The notes under the pieces are model-generated. The model did not search any database, was not told the DNA's origin, and was given only the letters and a program-made list of their open reading frames with translations. Positions 25,079 to 33,462 of a stretch of DNA of 48,614 nucleotides are shown one piece after another; within the stretch, counting starts at the first letter, position 1; every line of letters starts with the position of its first letter. The DNA is taken from positions 1 to 48,614 of the forward strand of contig JAPKYR010000154.1 of the NCBI GenBank assembly GCA_026394215.1. Reading direction: 5' to 3'. This DNA is from a bacterium. GTDB lineage: Bacteria > JAJVIF01 > JAPKYR01. The translations under genes were made by a program, and so were the position numbers.

Positions 25079-25109
25079 TTGACACAGTCAGCACAATTGT
25101 GCTTATATT
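25079..25109 (+). promoter_or_regulatory. Promoter of the ABC operon with a 14-bp palindrome in a 19-bp spacer
   Basis: Perfect -35 TTGACA (25079-25084) and TATATT (25104-25109) are separated by 19 nt. The spacer contains the perfect palindrome AGCACAATTGTGCT (25090-25103), directly abutting the -10 box. Overlong spacers with a dyad between the boxes are the mark of MerR-family promoters, where the regulator distorts DNA to realign the boxes. Regulator identity is not visible here. Confidence 0.6.
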
Positions 25110-25143
25110 CCAATCCGTACGGGGGAAAATATATTAATTAACA

Positions 25144-25175
25144 GTTCGCGCCTTTAAGTTTGCGAACCTTTTTAT
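25144..25175 (+). terminator. Leader hairpin with T-tract (possible attenuator)
   Basis: GTTCGC (25144-25149) pairs with GCGAAC (25162-25167), followed by CTTTTTAT, inside the 140-nt leader of the ABC operon. It could stop transcription before the first gene. The stem is short, so strength is uncertain. Confidence 0.4.
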
Positions 25176-25257
25176 TGTTTCAGGTGTCATTAGTCCGTTA
25201 GGGGCGTTCGTTTGTAAAATAATCGGAAAATTTCGGTAAGGGAGAAACATCCCATCC

Positions 25258-26208
25258 ATGATTGAAGTAAAAAATCTGCTGAAGACGTACGGGAGCACAA
25301 GGGCTGTAGACGATATATCCTTCACAATAAACAAAGGTGAAGTAGTCGGTCTGCTGGGTCCCAATTGTGCCGGAAAAACGACCACCATGCGCATCCTGAC
25401 CTGCTATATCTCCCCCGATTCCGGGATGGCGTCGGTGGGCGGTTACAGCGTTATCGACCAATCGCTCGATGTGCGGAGAATTCTCGGGTACCTTCCCGAA
25501 GCGGCGCCTTTGTACCAGGAAATGAATGTCATCGACTACCTCGGGTTTATCTCCGACATTCATGGGCTTGGCGCTGCAAAGAAGGGTCGAATCGAGGCGA
25601 TGGTTGAGACCACCGGCCTCTCCGGGGTTGTCCACAAGGACATCAATGAGCTAAGTAAAGGCTATCGCCAAAGGGTTGGCCTTGCGACTGCGATGATTCA
25701 CGATCCTGAATACCTGATTCTCGACGAGCCTACGACCGGGCTGGATCCCAACCAGATCGTGGAAATCCGCAACCTGATCAGAAAAATCGGACATGATCGT
25801 AACAGGTGCGTAATCCTGTCGACCCACATCCTGCCGGAGGTCGAGGCAACCTGCGACAGAGCTATCATTATTAATGATGGAAAAATTATCGCCGAAGGCA
25901 CTCCGACTGAGCTTTCCGGATTCGCCCACGGTTCCGACGTTTACCATGTCGATGCCATCGGAAACTCGAATATTATCGAAGCGGCATTCAAGTCGAATTC
26001 AAAAATCTCCAGCTTTACATTGAAATCCGACAGCGGTAATAATCACCTTGTTTACGATATTACGTCAGCCAGTAACCAGGACATCTCCGAGGAAATCTTC
26101 GACCTGGCTGTTTCCAAAGGATTTAAATTAACCAGGCTTCACCGCGAAGTCGCCAGCCTTGAAGATATCTTCCGGACTCTTACTATCGGGGAGGCGGGTG
26201 TAAAATGA
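25258..26208 (+). CDS. ABC transporter ATPase, GldA-like
   Basis: 316 aa. An ABC ATPase with Q-loop GYLPEAAPLY, signature LSKGYRQR, Walker B YLILDEPTTGLDP and H-loop STHIL; residues 230-316 form the C-terminal extension common in Gld/Nos-type exporters. The Walker A motif is GPNCAGKTT, with Cys37 where the consensus GPNGAGKTT has Gly. A GGGAG lies 14 nt before the ATG, farther than usual. First gene of a four-gene operon; its stop overlaps the permease start by 4 nt. It energises the permease encoded next. Confidence 0.92.
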   Translation: MIEVKNLLKTYGSTRAVDDISFTINKGEVVGLLGPNCAGKTTTMRILTCYISPDSGMASVGGYSVIDQSLDVRRILGYLPEAAPLYQEMNVIDYLGFISDIHGLGAAKKGRIEAMVETTGLSGVVHKDINELSKGYRQRVGLATAMIHDPEYLILDEPTTGLDPNQIVEIRNLIRKIGHDRNRCVILSTHILPEVEATCDRAIIINDGKIIAEGTPTELSGFAHGSDVYHVDAIGNSNIIEAAFKSNSKISSFTLKSDSGNNHLVYDITSASNQDISEEIFDLAVSKGFKLTRLHREVASLEDIFRTLTIGEAGVK

Positions 26209-26942
26209 AAAGAGTAGTACCAGTATTTAATAGGGAACTCGCGCAGTATTTCAATACTCCGCTTGGGTTCATTTATATCGATGTTTTCCTCCTCCTGACC
26301 GGATTCTTCTTCTTCGAACTATTCAAGTACTTTATTTCCGAGCAAGCCAGCATGAGGAACCTGTTTCAACTTTTGCCGTGGGTCTACCTGTTCTTCGTCC
26401 CCGCAATCTCGATGAGGCTTCTGGCGGAAGACAAAAAAATCGGCACTGTCGAAGTGCTGATGACCCTCCCGTTGAGAGACTGGGAAGTTGTGCTCGCGAA
26501 ATTCCTCGCGGCTTTTATATTCCTGGCTGTCGCGCTTCTCTTAACCCTTCCCCTCGTCGTGATCGTCGCACAGTCCGCGGCTACCGGCGTCAAACTTGAC
26601 TACGGCCCGATCGTCGGCGGATACCTGTCGGCAGTCCTTATGGGCGGAGCATTCTTAGCTATCGGGATTTTCTTCTCGAGCATGACCGACAACCAGATTG
26701 TCGCTTTTATATTGTCAGTTGTGACTATGGCGGTTTTCCTTCTGATCGGATTGCCCGATATCGCGAAATTCTTCCCGCATGCGATACAGAGATTTATTCT
26801 GAACATCAGTCTCGTCAGCCATTTCTATTCAGTCGAACGCGGGGTTATCGACACCCGCGATATGCTTTATTATGCGTCGGTTATGTTCATTTTCCTCTTC
26901 GCCACTATTCGTTCGGTGGAGAGCAGAAAGTGGAAGGCGTGA
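26205..26942 (+). CDS. ABC-2 type permease, GldF-like
   Basis: 245 aa, six transmembrane segments, beginning VFNRELAQYFNTPLGFIYI and containing LAEDKKIGTVEVLMTLPLRDWEVVLAKF, hallmarks of GldF-type ABC-2 permeases. In Bacteroidetes these genes are tied to gliding, but similar operons occur widely in non-gliders, where the substrate is unknown. Start overlaps the ATPase stop in ATGA; the next gene follows after 15 bp. Confidence 0.92.
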   Translation: MKRVVPVFNRELAQYFNTPLGFIYIDVFLLLTGFFFFELFKYFISEQASMRNLFQLLPWVYLFFVPAISMRLLAEDKKIGTVEVLMTLPLRDWEVVLAKFLAAFIFLAVALLLTLPLVVIVAQSAATGVKLDYGPIVGGYLSAVLMGGAFLAIGIFFSSMTDNQIVAFILSVVTMAVFLLIGLPDIAKFFPHAIQRFILNISLVSHFYSVERGVIDTRDMLYYASVMFIFLFATIRSVESRKWKA

Positions 26943-26957
26943 TGGAGGCTTAAAAAA

Positions 26958-28637
26958 ATGCGTAAAGCTGCACAGATATCACAGAATACGATCGAGATAA
27001 TAATCATCATCGGAATTGTTATTGTCCTCAATATCCTCGGGCAGTACTTCTATTCGCGCCTGGACCTTACCGAAGATCATATATATACCCTTGCAAGTTC
27101 TTCGAAGGAAGTCGTTTCAAGCCTTCCCGATCTCGTACATATTAAAGTTTATGTCTCGGAAGAGCTTCCGCCGGTTCTTCAGAATGAGGATCAGAAACTC
27201 AGGGACCTTCTTGAGGAGTACCGCGCATCGGCATCGTCGAAGCTTGATATCCTGTTCCTGGATCCCGCTGGCCTGAGCGAAGCCGAGACGGGCGCGCTCA
27301 ATCAGAAAGGCATCCAATCTACCCAGGTCCAGATTACGAATCGCGATGAATTAAGTGTCCAGGATGTCTGGATGGGAATGGAAATCTCGTATCTCGATAA
27401 ATACGAAGTTATTCCGTTCGTCCCGAGCTCCCAAAACCTGGAATATGACATCACCTCGGCGATTCTGAAGCTTACAAGCGATGAAACACCGACAATCGGT
27501 TTCCTGACCGGCCACGGAGAAATGAATACCGAATCAAGCCAGTACCAGCAAGCTCCATTGTCGAAGCTTACCGAGCAGTTGAAGGAATTATACGTTATTC
27601 AGGATGTTGACCTCGGTAATGGCACTCCTGTCCCGGATAATATCAGTACACTGGTTATTGCCGCTCCCTCACAGCCATTTACCGACAGGCATCGCTATGT
27701 GATCGACCAGTTTCTGATGCGCGGCGGTAAGCTGGTTGTTATGGGCACAGGTTTCGAGATGGACCAGATGAGTCAGGACCAGGCGATCTTTAAAGCCTTC
27801 CCTCTCGATGGTCTTCTGTCCGAATATGGCGTAAAAATTAACAACGACATGCTCGTTGATCTTCAATTTAACCATAAAATCCCTATGAGCATGGGACAAC
27901 TGCAAGTTTATGGAGATTACCCCCTGATTCCGATCATATCTCCTCCGGACGGTTTCCCGTCCGACAGCCCGGTCACTCGCGGCCTTGAACAGCTTTTTAT
28001 TCCGTACGGAAGCTCAATTACGCTTCTGTATGACAAAATCCCCCCCCCTGAAGAAATGACCATATACGAGCTTTGTAAAACCAGCACCGGATCTTACGCG
28101 AAAACGCTTCCAACGTCTATTGATCCAAACCAGGATTTCATGCCCCCTGGCGGACAGGCGGATTTGCAGAAGCAGCTTGTAGCGGTCCAGCTCAGCGGGA
28201 TTTTCAATTCTGCCTTCACAGGTCAGCCTGTCCCGGTATTCGATCCCGATCCAAACGCAGCAGAGGGCGCAATTCCCCAGATGGACGATAAGGAAATGGT
28301 CGCCGTCAGTGTCCCGACTTCCCTGACTGTTATCGGTTGCTCAACATTAGTCGATGATAACACCATCGTGGCTCCGGGTAACGCGGTTTTCTTCCAGAAC
28401 CTGATGGAGTCGTTAAATATTGGAGACAAACTGATAGACATCAGAACCAGGACGGTAAAAAGCCGGCCGCTCAATCCGGATCTGACGCCTAACGAGAAAA
28501 ACGGGTTCAAGTTCTGGGGATATTTCTTCGTTCCGATACTCATTACAATCCTTGGAACCGGCAGGTTTTATCTCAAATCCCAGCGGAAACGATTCATGGC
28601 TACTATCCATGCCGCTGAAAAGGAAGCTGATAAATAG
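26958..28637 (+). CDS. GldG-like ABC-type auxiliary protein
   Basis: 559 aa: an N-terminal transmembrane segment (IEIIIIIGIVIVLNILGQYF), a large extracytoplasmic region with the family features RLDLTEDHIYTLASSSKEVV, DLLEEYRASASSKLDILFLD, GFLTGHGEMN and LVIAAPSQPF, and a C-terminal transmembrane helix (FWGYFFVPILITILGTGRFY) followed by a basic tail. Works with the ATPase and permease in an unknown export or envelope process. Lies between permease and DUF4340 gene in a conserved gene order. Confidence 0.9.
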   Translation: MRKAAQISQNTIEIIIIIGIVIVLNILGQYFYSRLDLTEDHIYTLASSSKEVVSSLPDLVHIKVYVSEELPPVLQNEDQKLRDLLEEYRASASSKLDILFLDPAGLSEAETGALNQKGIQSTQVQITNRDELSVQDVWMGMEISYLDKYEVIPFVPSSQNLEYDITSAILKLTSDETPTIGFLTGHGEMNTESSQYQQAPLSKLTEQLKELYVIQDVDLGNGTPVPDNISTLVIAAPSQPFTDRHRYVIDQFLMRGGKLVVMGTGFEMDQMSQDQAIFKAFPLDGLLSEYGVKINNDMLVDLQFNHKIPMSMGQLQVYGDYPLIPIISPPDGFPSDSPVTRGLEQLFIPYGSSITLLYDKIPPPEEMTIYELCKTSTGSYAKTLPTSIDPNQDFMPPGGQADLQKQLVAVQLSGIFNSAFTGQPVPVFDPDPNAAEGAIPQMDDKEMVAVSVPTSLTVIGCSTLVDDNTIVAPGNAVFFQNLMESLNIGDKLIDIRTRTVKSRPLNPDLTPNEKNGFKFWGYFFVPILITILGTGRFYLKSQRKRFMATIHAAEKEADK

Positions 28638-28676
28638 GAGCATTCCGGTATATTTCGATGCAGGATGTGAATTACT

Positions 28677-30269
28677 ATGAAACCAGTAAAACTATTGCTA
28701 CTTCTTGTCATCCTTGCGATTGGGGTACTTGCTGTCTGGAAACTCCAGTCTTCAAAAACTGAAGTGAACAGGAATATCAGATCGCAGGAAATTGCGCTGA
28801 TGTTCCCCGACTTGAAGGTCGACGATGTTTTCCGTATCGAAATAAGCAGCCTTCAGAATGACAGCCTGCTATTCAGGAAAGAAGCCGGGGTCTGGGAAAT
28901 TTCGAAGGGCAAGGATGTTTTTTCGCAGATGATGGCGAATAGCCAGAATCAGACCAGCGGAAGCCAGCCTGAAATTCAAAACAGACAGGAGAATCCTGCA
29001 AACGACACCAGTCCGGAAGGCGACATGTGGAGGACCTTCTACCGTGCCGATCCTGAGAAGGTGCAGGCTATCCTCGACGCCTTCGTGCAGATGCAGCATG
29101 GCACATTAAAAACCGATGATCCTGAAAAACAGGCCACGATGAAAGTCCAGAACAGTTATACCGGCACTGAAGTTATTTTTTACGACGCCCAGATGAATCC
29201 GCTCGCGCATCTTTTTATCGGCGACATTGGCTCCTCTTACCAGACAACAATTGTCAGGCAGGATGGATCGAATGAGATTTATGAAGTCCCCGTCGGGCTA
29301 TCATTAACACTCAATAATCCGGTATTCAGTCTGCGCGACAGGAATATCTACCGGATACCCGCCGACACAGTTACAACTGTTTCCGTCAACGATATAGAGG
29401 GGGCAGGCGCAAAAACTTTGAATTTATCGCGTGTCGACGGAGTATGGACCGGCACCGATATGTCGGGGACACCGCTTGTAATCGACCCTGCCAAGGTGAC
29501 TGCGATTCTCGACGCACTCGGCAACCTCAGCGCGAATTCGTTCGTCGACATGGATACTCCTCCCGTACCCGCTGGAACGGAAAATAACGATCCCTACGGT
29601 TTAGTTAACCCGACAGGAATTATCCAGTTCACAACCGCGGACGCAAAATCCTACACGCTTACCCTTGGTAAGAAGGACGGGTCCACATACTACGCATCGG
29701 TAAATGAATATCCAAATGATGTATTCAGAGTTTCCGATACGGTGATTAACACGATCGCCCTTGCACCTGCCAATCTTGCTCCGGGCGCCGAATCCACCAA
29801 TGGAAGCGCAGTCTCCGGCGAGCAGAATCTCTCTACCAGCGAAGGGGAACAGATCCCGCAGGAGATACATGAACCTATGTATAATTTTGAAGAACTATCC
29901 CAATATGGTCAAAATACATCAGAATATGCCTTAGTACAATATATGATAGCATGGCGCGATCAAAACTGGAATCAAATGTCGCAATATGTCGAACTCACCT
30001 GGAAGGATTCGGAAAATGATCCTGTCGGCATGCTAGAGGCTTGGCATGATTTTAAAATTTTGAAAGGTTTTCAGATAGAATCTGTAACTCGCACATCAAG
30101 CGTTGCAAATGATATCACGTACATAATAGAGTATGAATTTGGAACAAATAACGTGGTAAAAAAAAGAGTAACAGCAAGGGTAATTCGAGAATCTGCTCCT
30201 TATACTACTAATGAAAATGGAAGATGGGGAGTAAACCCTACATCAACTCTTGCTGAGGAAGATATGTGA
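28677..30269 (+). CDS. DUF4340 protein with an extra C-terminal domain
   Basis: 530 aa. N-terminal signal anchor (KLLLLLVILAIGVLAVWKLQ) followed by the DUF4340 pattern (IALMFPDLKVDDVFRIEISS, VWEISKG) and a second similar module (about 215-370, RIPADTVTTVSVNDIEG). From about residue 398 (EPMYNFEELS) the DNA becomes markedly AT-richer and the protein changes to a 130-residue NTF2-like segment (YALVQYMIAWRDQNWNQMS ... RWGVNP) not part of DUF4340. Last gene of the operon, and the usual partner of GldG-like genes. The fusion looks like an added module. Confidence 0.85.
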   Translation: MKPVKLLLLLVILAIGVLAVWKLQSSKTEVNRNIRSQEIALMFPDLKVDDVFRIEISSLQNDSLLFRKEAGVWEISKGKDVFSQMMANSQNQTSGSQPEIQNRQENPANDTSPEGDMWRTFYRADPEKVQAILDAFVQMQHGTLKTDDPEKQATMKVQNSYTGTEVIFYDAQMNPLAHLFIGDIGSSYQTTIVRQDGSNEIYEVPVGLSLTLNNPVFSLRDRNIYRIPADTVTTVSVNDIEGAGAKTLNLSRVDGVWTGTDMSGTPLVIDPAKVTAILDALGNLSANSFVDMDTPPVPAGTENNDPYGLVNPTGIIQFTTADAKSYTLTLGKKDGSTYYASVNEYPNDVFRVSDTVINTIALAPANLAPGAESTNGSAVSGEQNLSTSEGEQIPQEIHEPMYNFEELSQYGQNTSEYALVQYMIAWRDQNWNQMSQYVELTWKDSENDPVGMLEAWHDFKILKGFQIESVTRTSSVANDITYIIEYEFGTNNVVKKRVTARVIRESAPYTTNENGRWGVNPTSTLAEEDM

Positions 30270-30292
30270 AAAATGTTACCCTTCAGCCGGGT

Positions 30293-30338
30293 GTCGCCAC
30301 ACCTACAGACTCGTCCTCAAGTCTGTAGGTGTGGCGAC
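30293..30338. repeat. Perfect 19-bp inverted repeat (REP-like pair)
   Basis: Arms 30293-30311 and 30320-30338 match perfectly around 8 nt. Each arm contains GTAGGTGTGGCGACA, i.e. GTAG plus a GTGT/ACAC mini-stem. It sits between the convergent ends of the ABC operon and the gene at 30474, and could stop transcription both ways. Confidence 0.75.
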
Positions 30339-30473
30339 AACAAGCTGGAATTTGCACAAAATGCTTTGATAGTGCGCGGTTCAGTAAGTAAATAAACATT
30401 GCAAACCACTCGCTGACGCGCGTGGTTCTGATACATTTCATACATCCCCTATCTGGTACGTTATTGGGATTCC

Positions 30474-31643
30474 TTACTCATACCCCGCTATCTCTCCCGC
30501 TGTAATCCGTCCGATGCGGTTCATCCTGTCTTCCAGAAGCTCATGCGTTAATTTGGCGCCTTTCTCGCTAAGCTGGATGATAGATTTCTGCGCGATCGAT
30601 TTCACCGGATCGGTATTTCCGCTTCCCCTCGCTCTGTTTTTCGTTGTCGAGCTGAATGTTTCGGGACCCAGTTTGTCCATTAAAACAGATATCGGTATTC
30701 CTTCCCCGACAGCCCCGCTGATAAAAGCTGCGTTCTCCAGCCTTAGTCCGTGCGGATACCGGTCGAGATACGTATCCATGCCGCGTTGCTCATCCGTGGC
30801 ATCATCGATCAAATCGCGATACTTAACCGCCTTCGCACAACCTGCAACATGCGATTCATTGTCCCCTCCGGGTTCTCTTGAAAGCAGCACGAAGAAAATA
30901 TCGTCTCCGGTCCTTACGCCGGTCGGACGTTTTCCGGACGGGAATCTGATCACCTTGTATGCATCCCGCTTTGAAGCCCAAATATGTACCGGCAGAAACG
31001 GATTGATTCGATCGTCCGCAGTCCCGTGAAACGACCACCACGATGCATGTTCACGCCTTGGTTTTCGTTTTTTCGATCCTCTTCGCTTATCGAACAATGA
31101 CAATGTCGATAAGTCGATTTCGTACGGCTCATTCTCACCGGTTTCACCGGTCGCGATTCCCGGCACGATATCCTCAAGCCATCTCCTCGTAGTGCGAAGT
31201 TTTCTCGAACTCAGCCACGATCCGGCTCTCCGCCAGATTTTGTCTGCGAGCGCGAATAATCCCGCCGCGCTGTCGCCTTCAATAATAACAGGGCACTGCC
31301 ACCGCGCTTTTCCCCAGCCCCAGTCGGAAGGAAGAATCACTGCCGCCGTCGGCGGTGAACTTAGAAGCGATGGCAGTTCACCACGGTCGGCGATGCGGAT
31401 TTTAGCGCCGATTTTTATCAGGTGGATAAGGCTTTCCACCTGCCTCAATGTCGAATGCGGTCCGGAGCGATAGAGGGAAGTAATAATCCTGAATTCCCTC
31501 GAGCGCTGTCCGGCTGTTATCGCTATCTGGTTAAGGACGGGGATATCGGGAAGGTTTGTGATAATAAGCGTTACCGGATCGGAACTTGTGCTCAGTACCC
31601 GCGAAATAAGCTCCCCAGTTGTACCCTCATGCAATTCAACCAT
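30474..31643 (-). CDS. Uncharacterised protein, possible PLD-like plus EVE/PUA-like domains
   Basis: 389 aa from the ATG at 31643. The open frame extends to 31778, but that extension runs through two palindromes and is unlikely coding; none of the possible starts has a good ribosome site. Residues 1-120 (DPVTLIITNLPDIPVLNQIA, HLIKIGAKIRIADRGELP) recall the phospholipase-D-like nuclease fold but no HKD motif is present. Residues about 195-290 (SWWSFHGTADDRINP, VHIWASKRDAYKVIRFPSG, GDDIFFVLLSREP) suggest an EVE/PUA-like nucleotide-binding domain. The C-terminus is winged-helix-like. Domain assignments are tentative. Not linked to recognised defence genes. Confidence 0.6.
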   Translation of the reverse strand: MVELHEGTTGELISRVLSTSSDPVTLIITNLPDIPVLNQIAITAGQRSREFRIITSLYRSGPHSTLRQVESLIHLIKIGAKIRIADRGELPSLLSSPPTAAVILPSDWGWGKARWQCPVIIEGDSAAGLFALADKIWRRAGSWLSSRKLRTTRRWLEDIVPGIATGETGENEPYEIDLSTLSLFDKRRGSKKRKPRREHASWWSFHGTADDRINPFLPVHIWASKRDAYKVIRFPSGKRPTGVRTGDDIFFVLLSREPGGDNESHVAGCAKAVKYRDLIDDATDEQRGMDTYLDRYPHGLRLENAAFISGAVGEGIPISVLMDKLGPETFSSTTKNRARGSGNTDPVKSIAQKSIIQLSEKGAKLTHELLEDRMNRIGRITAGEIAGYE

Positions 31644-31730
31644 AAGAGGGAAAACCATCCGGCTTGGAAGTAAACTTAAATAAGGTATTTCTGAAAGAAT
31701 ACTAACACATGGAAATTCGAAACGAAAGGC

Positions 31731-31779
31731 CATATGCTGGAAGCATATGACACGTCTGAACATGCGCAGGATGCGCATG
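31731..31779. repeat. Two hairpins with identical GGA loops
   Basis: CATATGCT/GGA/AGCATATG (31731-31749) and CATGCGCA/GGA/TGCGCATG (31761-31779) each have 8-bp perfect arms around GGA, spaced 11 bp apart. They resemble the GGAA-apex palindromes at 39936-40029. Confidence 0.7.
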
Positions 31780-31815
31780 ATACAAAATTTAATAAAAATA
31801 AGGGCTAAAATTTAA

Positions 31816-31842
31816 AGTCCCCCTTTTCCTCAAAGGGGGACT
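31816..31842. terminator. Hairpin between the gene at 31883 and the REP pair
   Basis: AGTCCCCCTTT (31816-31826) pairs perfectly with 31832-31842 around TCCTC. It follows the stop of the minus-strand zinc-ribbon gene (31883) by about 40 bp and could end that transcript, though only a short A/T tract follows. Confidence 0.5.
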
Positions 31843-31882
31843 GTTGTGTGAGATTGTTTGGTGCTCACTCCCAACGATGACA

Positions 31883-32131
31883 TCAGTTGGGGGGTGGGAG
31901 GATGTGTTGTCTTCCGCAGTCAGAACATACTTGTATCTTCTGGCCCGCAAAATCAAGCATTTTGACATTGAACGACTGACAGTATGGACAGCCGACCAGT
32001 GTCATCATGTCCTCGAGGTAGTCAAGGAGATCTTCCATGCGTTCCCCGTTGGACATGTCCACCTTTCCATCCCTGACAACGTCGCCATCGGGTGAGAGCA
32101 AGCTTTGGTAGAACCTTAAATCATTAAGCAT
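31883..32131 (-). CDS. Small zinc-ribbon protein
   Basis: 82 aa. The C-terminal half carries CPYC...CSDC (Cys48, 51, 69, 72), a zinc-ribbon; the N-terminus is acidic (ERMEDLLDYLEDMM). No family name can be given. GGGTGAG lies just before the ATG. It has its own promoter (32234-32262) and a 95-nt leader with a GCCCA/TGGGC stem. Confidence 0.6.
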   Translation of the reverse strand: MLNDLRFYQSLLSPDGDVVRDGKVDMSNGERMEDLLDYLEDMMTLVGCPYCQSFNVKMLDFAGQKIQVCSDCGRQHILPPPN

Positions 32132-32233
32132 GGCTCACCCTATGTCTCGTTTGAGATGGGGTACTTGTGTGGAATACTTTATGTTAATTTTTAATGTGCA
32201 GTTTCGTGCCCAGACCGATTGGGCTCCAATATG

Positions 32234-32262
32234 AGTATAAAGGCTGAATCCTTCATTAGCAA
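32234..32262 (-). promoter_or_regulatory. Promoter of the zinc-ribbon gene
   Basis: Minus strand TTGCTA (32262-32257), 17 nt, TATACT (32239-32234). Start expected near 32227. Confidence 0.55.
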
Positions 32263-32358
32263 TAGATTTTTACGGTTAAAATTACGGAAATCCGGGATTC
32301 TCTGTAGTGTTTTACAAAATCCTGCTTCACTCTATATAGAGATATAATGCCTACCATG

Positions 32359-33462
32359 TTAATTGACCGGACTCGACCCATTCATCGTTTCCAGTATCCG
32401 GCGCTCGATTATCGGCAGGACCTCCGGTCTGTAAGTTCTGCACATGGCTACAACGGTGCCCGCAGAATTTATAACCACAATAAATGGGTACCCGGAAATG
32501 TTCATCGACGCGTGAATCATGCTTCCTTCATCGAGTAAAAGCGCGAAATCGTTGTACCCGGATTGTCCCATCCATTCCACTTTGTCTATCGGAGAATCTG
32601 TAACACCGAATATATAAAGGTCCTGATAGCCGAATGTGCTGTATAATCCCGAAAGGTAGTTCATTTCCGCTTCAAAACCCTCATCAGTCTCGGTCATGTA
32701 GTCTGCAACCGAGAAAAAATATAAGACGGTCGGTTTCCCTTCAGCAACAGCATCCGTGAGCTTCCAAATCGAACCACTGGGTGTTTTGCCCTGAATCGGC
32801 TGCGTTGTATTTTCGTCCGTAAAATTACTCCCTATCAGAAGGGGCCATCCATTAATGCCTTCCAGCGCCGTATTCGATCCGCGATTCATCGGTATAAAGT
32901 CCCTGAATTGCTCAGGAACACCCTCATCGGTCGCGAGAAGGCTCTGGTAATCCAGCGGAAGCCCTATATCGGACGGGATATACTCCCACTGCATAAGCGC
33001 CCAGCCATCGGGTCTCATTTTAAATACAAGCTGATGGTGCATCTTGTACCAGTTCTCACTTCCACTTTCGTTCATTTTCAACTCGAGCCAGCAGTCAGCC
33101 ATAAAAGTATCCGCACCAGTATAAAGCCCATAATTAAAGTAAAAATCCATGCTGATCAGATTATTGCTGCCCTGGCCTGCGAATAGGTTTCCGAACTGCT
33201 GCTGAGCTTCCTCTTTTGTGAGAAGTATCCCATTGGTCACCAGACCATATCCCGGGTCAATCCATGAAAAAAACCGGTTAAGATCGCGCGATGAGAAATC
33301 ACCATTGAAAATCTCGAAGTTTTCCGGGGGAGTAGTCGCCCTCAGTAATTGATCCTCTTCCGTATCCACGGGCGGACCATACATCCCCCCCTGCATCAGA
33401 ATAAATCCAAGTGCATAGCAGATCAGTCGATTGATGTAAAAAAGAACACTTCCGGTAAACAC
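32359..33462 (-). CDS. Secreted/anchored protein with a thioredoxin-like domain lacking CXXC
   Basis: 367 aa from a GTG with GAGGTG 9 nt upstream. An N-terminal hydrophobic segment (FYINRLICYALGFILMQGG) precedes a soluble domain (40-220). Residues about 225-360 follow the TlpA/AhpC-TSA pattern (GKTPSGSIWKLTDAVAEGKPTVLYFFS ... YIFGVTD ... ISGYPFIVVINSAG), with the cis-Pro loop YPF. The active-site position after the first strand reads FFSVADYM, with no cysteine pair, so it is probably not a redox enzyme and may be a binding domain. Confidence 0.7.
   Translation of the reverse strand: MFTGSVLFYINRLICYALGFILMQGGMYGPPVDTEEDQLLRATTPPENFEIFNGDFSSRDLNRFFSWIDPGYGLVTNGILLTKEEAQQQFGNLFAGQGSNNLISMDFYFNYGLYTGADTFMADCWLELKMNESGSENWYKMHHQLVFKMRPDGWALMQWEYIPSDIGLPLDYQSLLATDEGVPEQFRDFIPMNRGSNTALEGINGWPLLIGSNFTDENTTQPIQGKTPSGSIWKLTDAVAEGKPTVLYFFSVADYMTETDEGFEAEMNYLSGLYSTFGYQDLYIFGVTDSPIDKVEWMGQSGYNDFALLLDEGSMIHASMNISGYPFIVVINSAGTVVAMCRTYRPEVLPIIERRILETMNGSSPVN

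Larger units (their letters stand above)
24742..25257. other. Gap between the divergent YfhO-like gene and the ABC operon
   Basis: About 500 bp without a gene. It holds a perfect 10-bp inverted repeat CACTGTAAAT/ATTTACAGTG (24829-24838 and 24853-24862), the ABC-operon promoter and a leader hairpin (both listed). The stretch 24880-25070 shows nothing I can assign. Confidence 0.5.

Noticed and set aside
31644-31778. N-terminal extension of the gene at 30474
   Set aside because: The extension is read through two palindromic hairpins and lacks a ribosome site.
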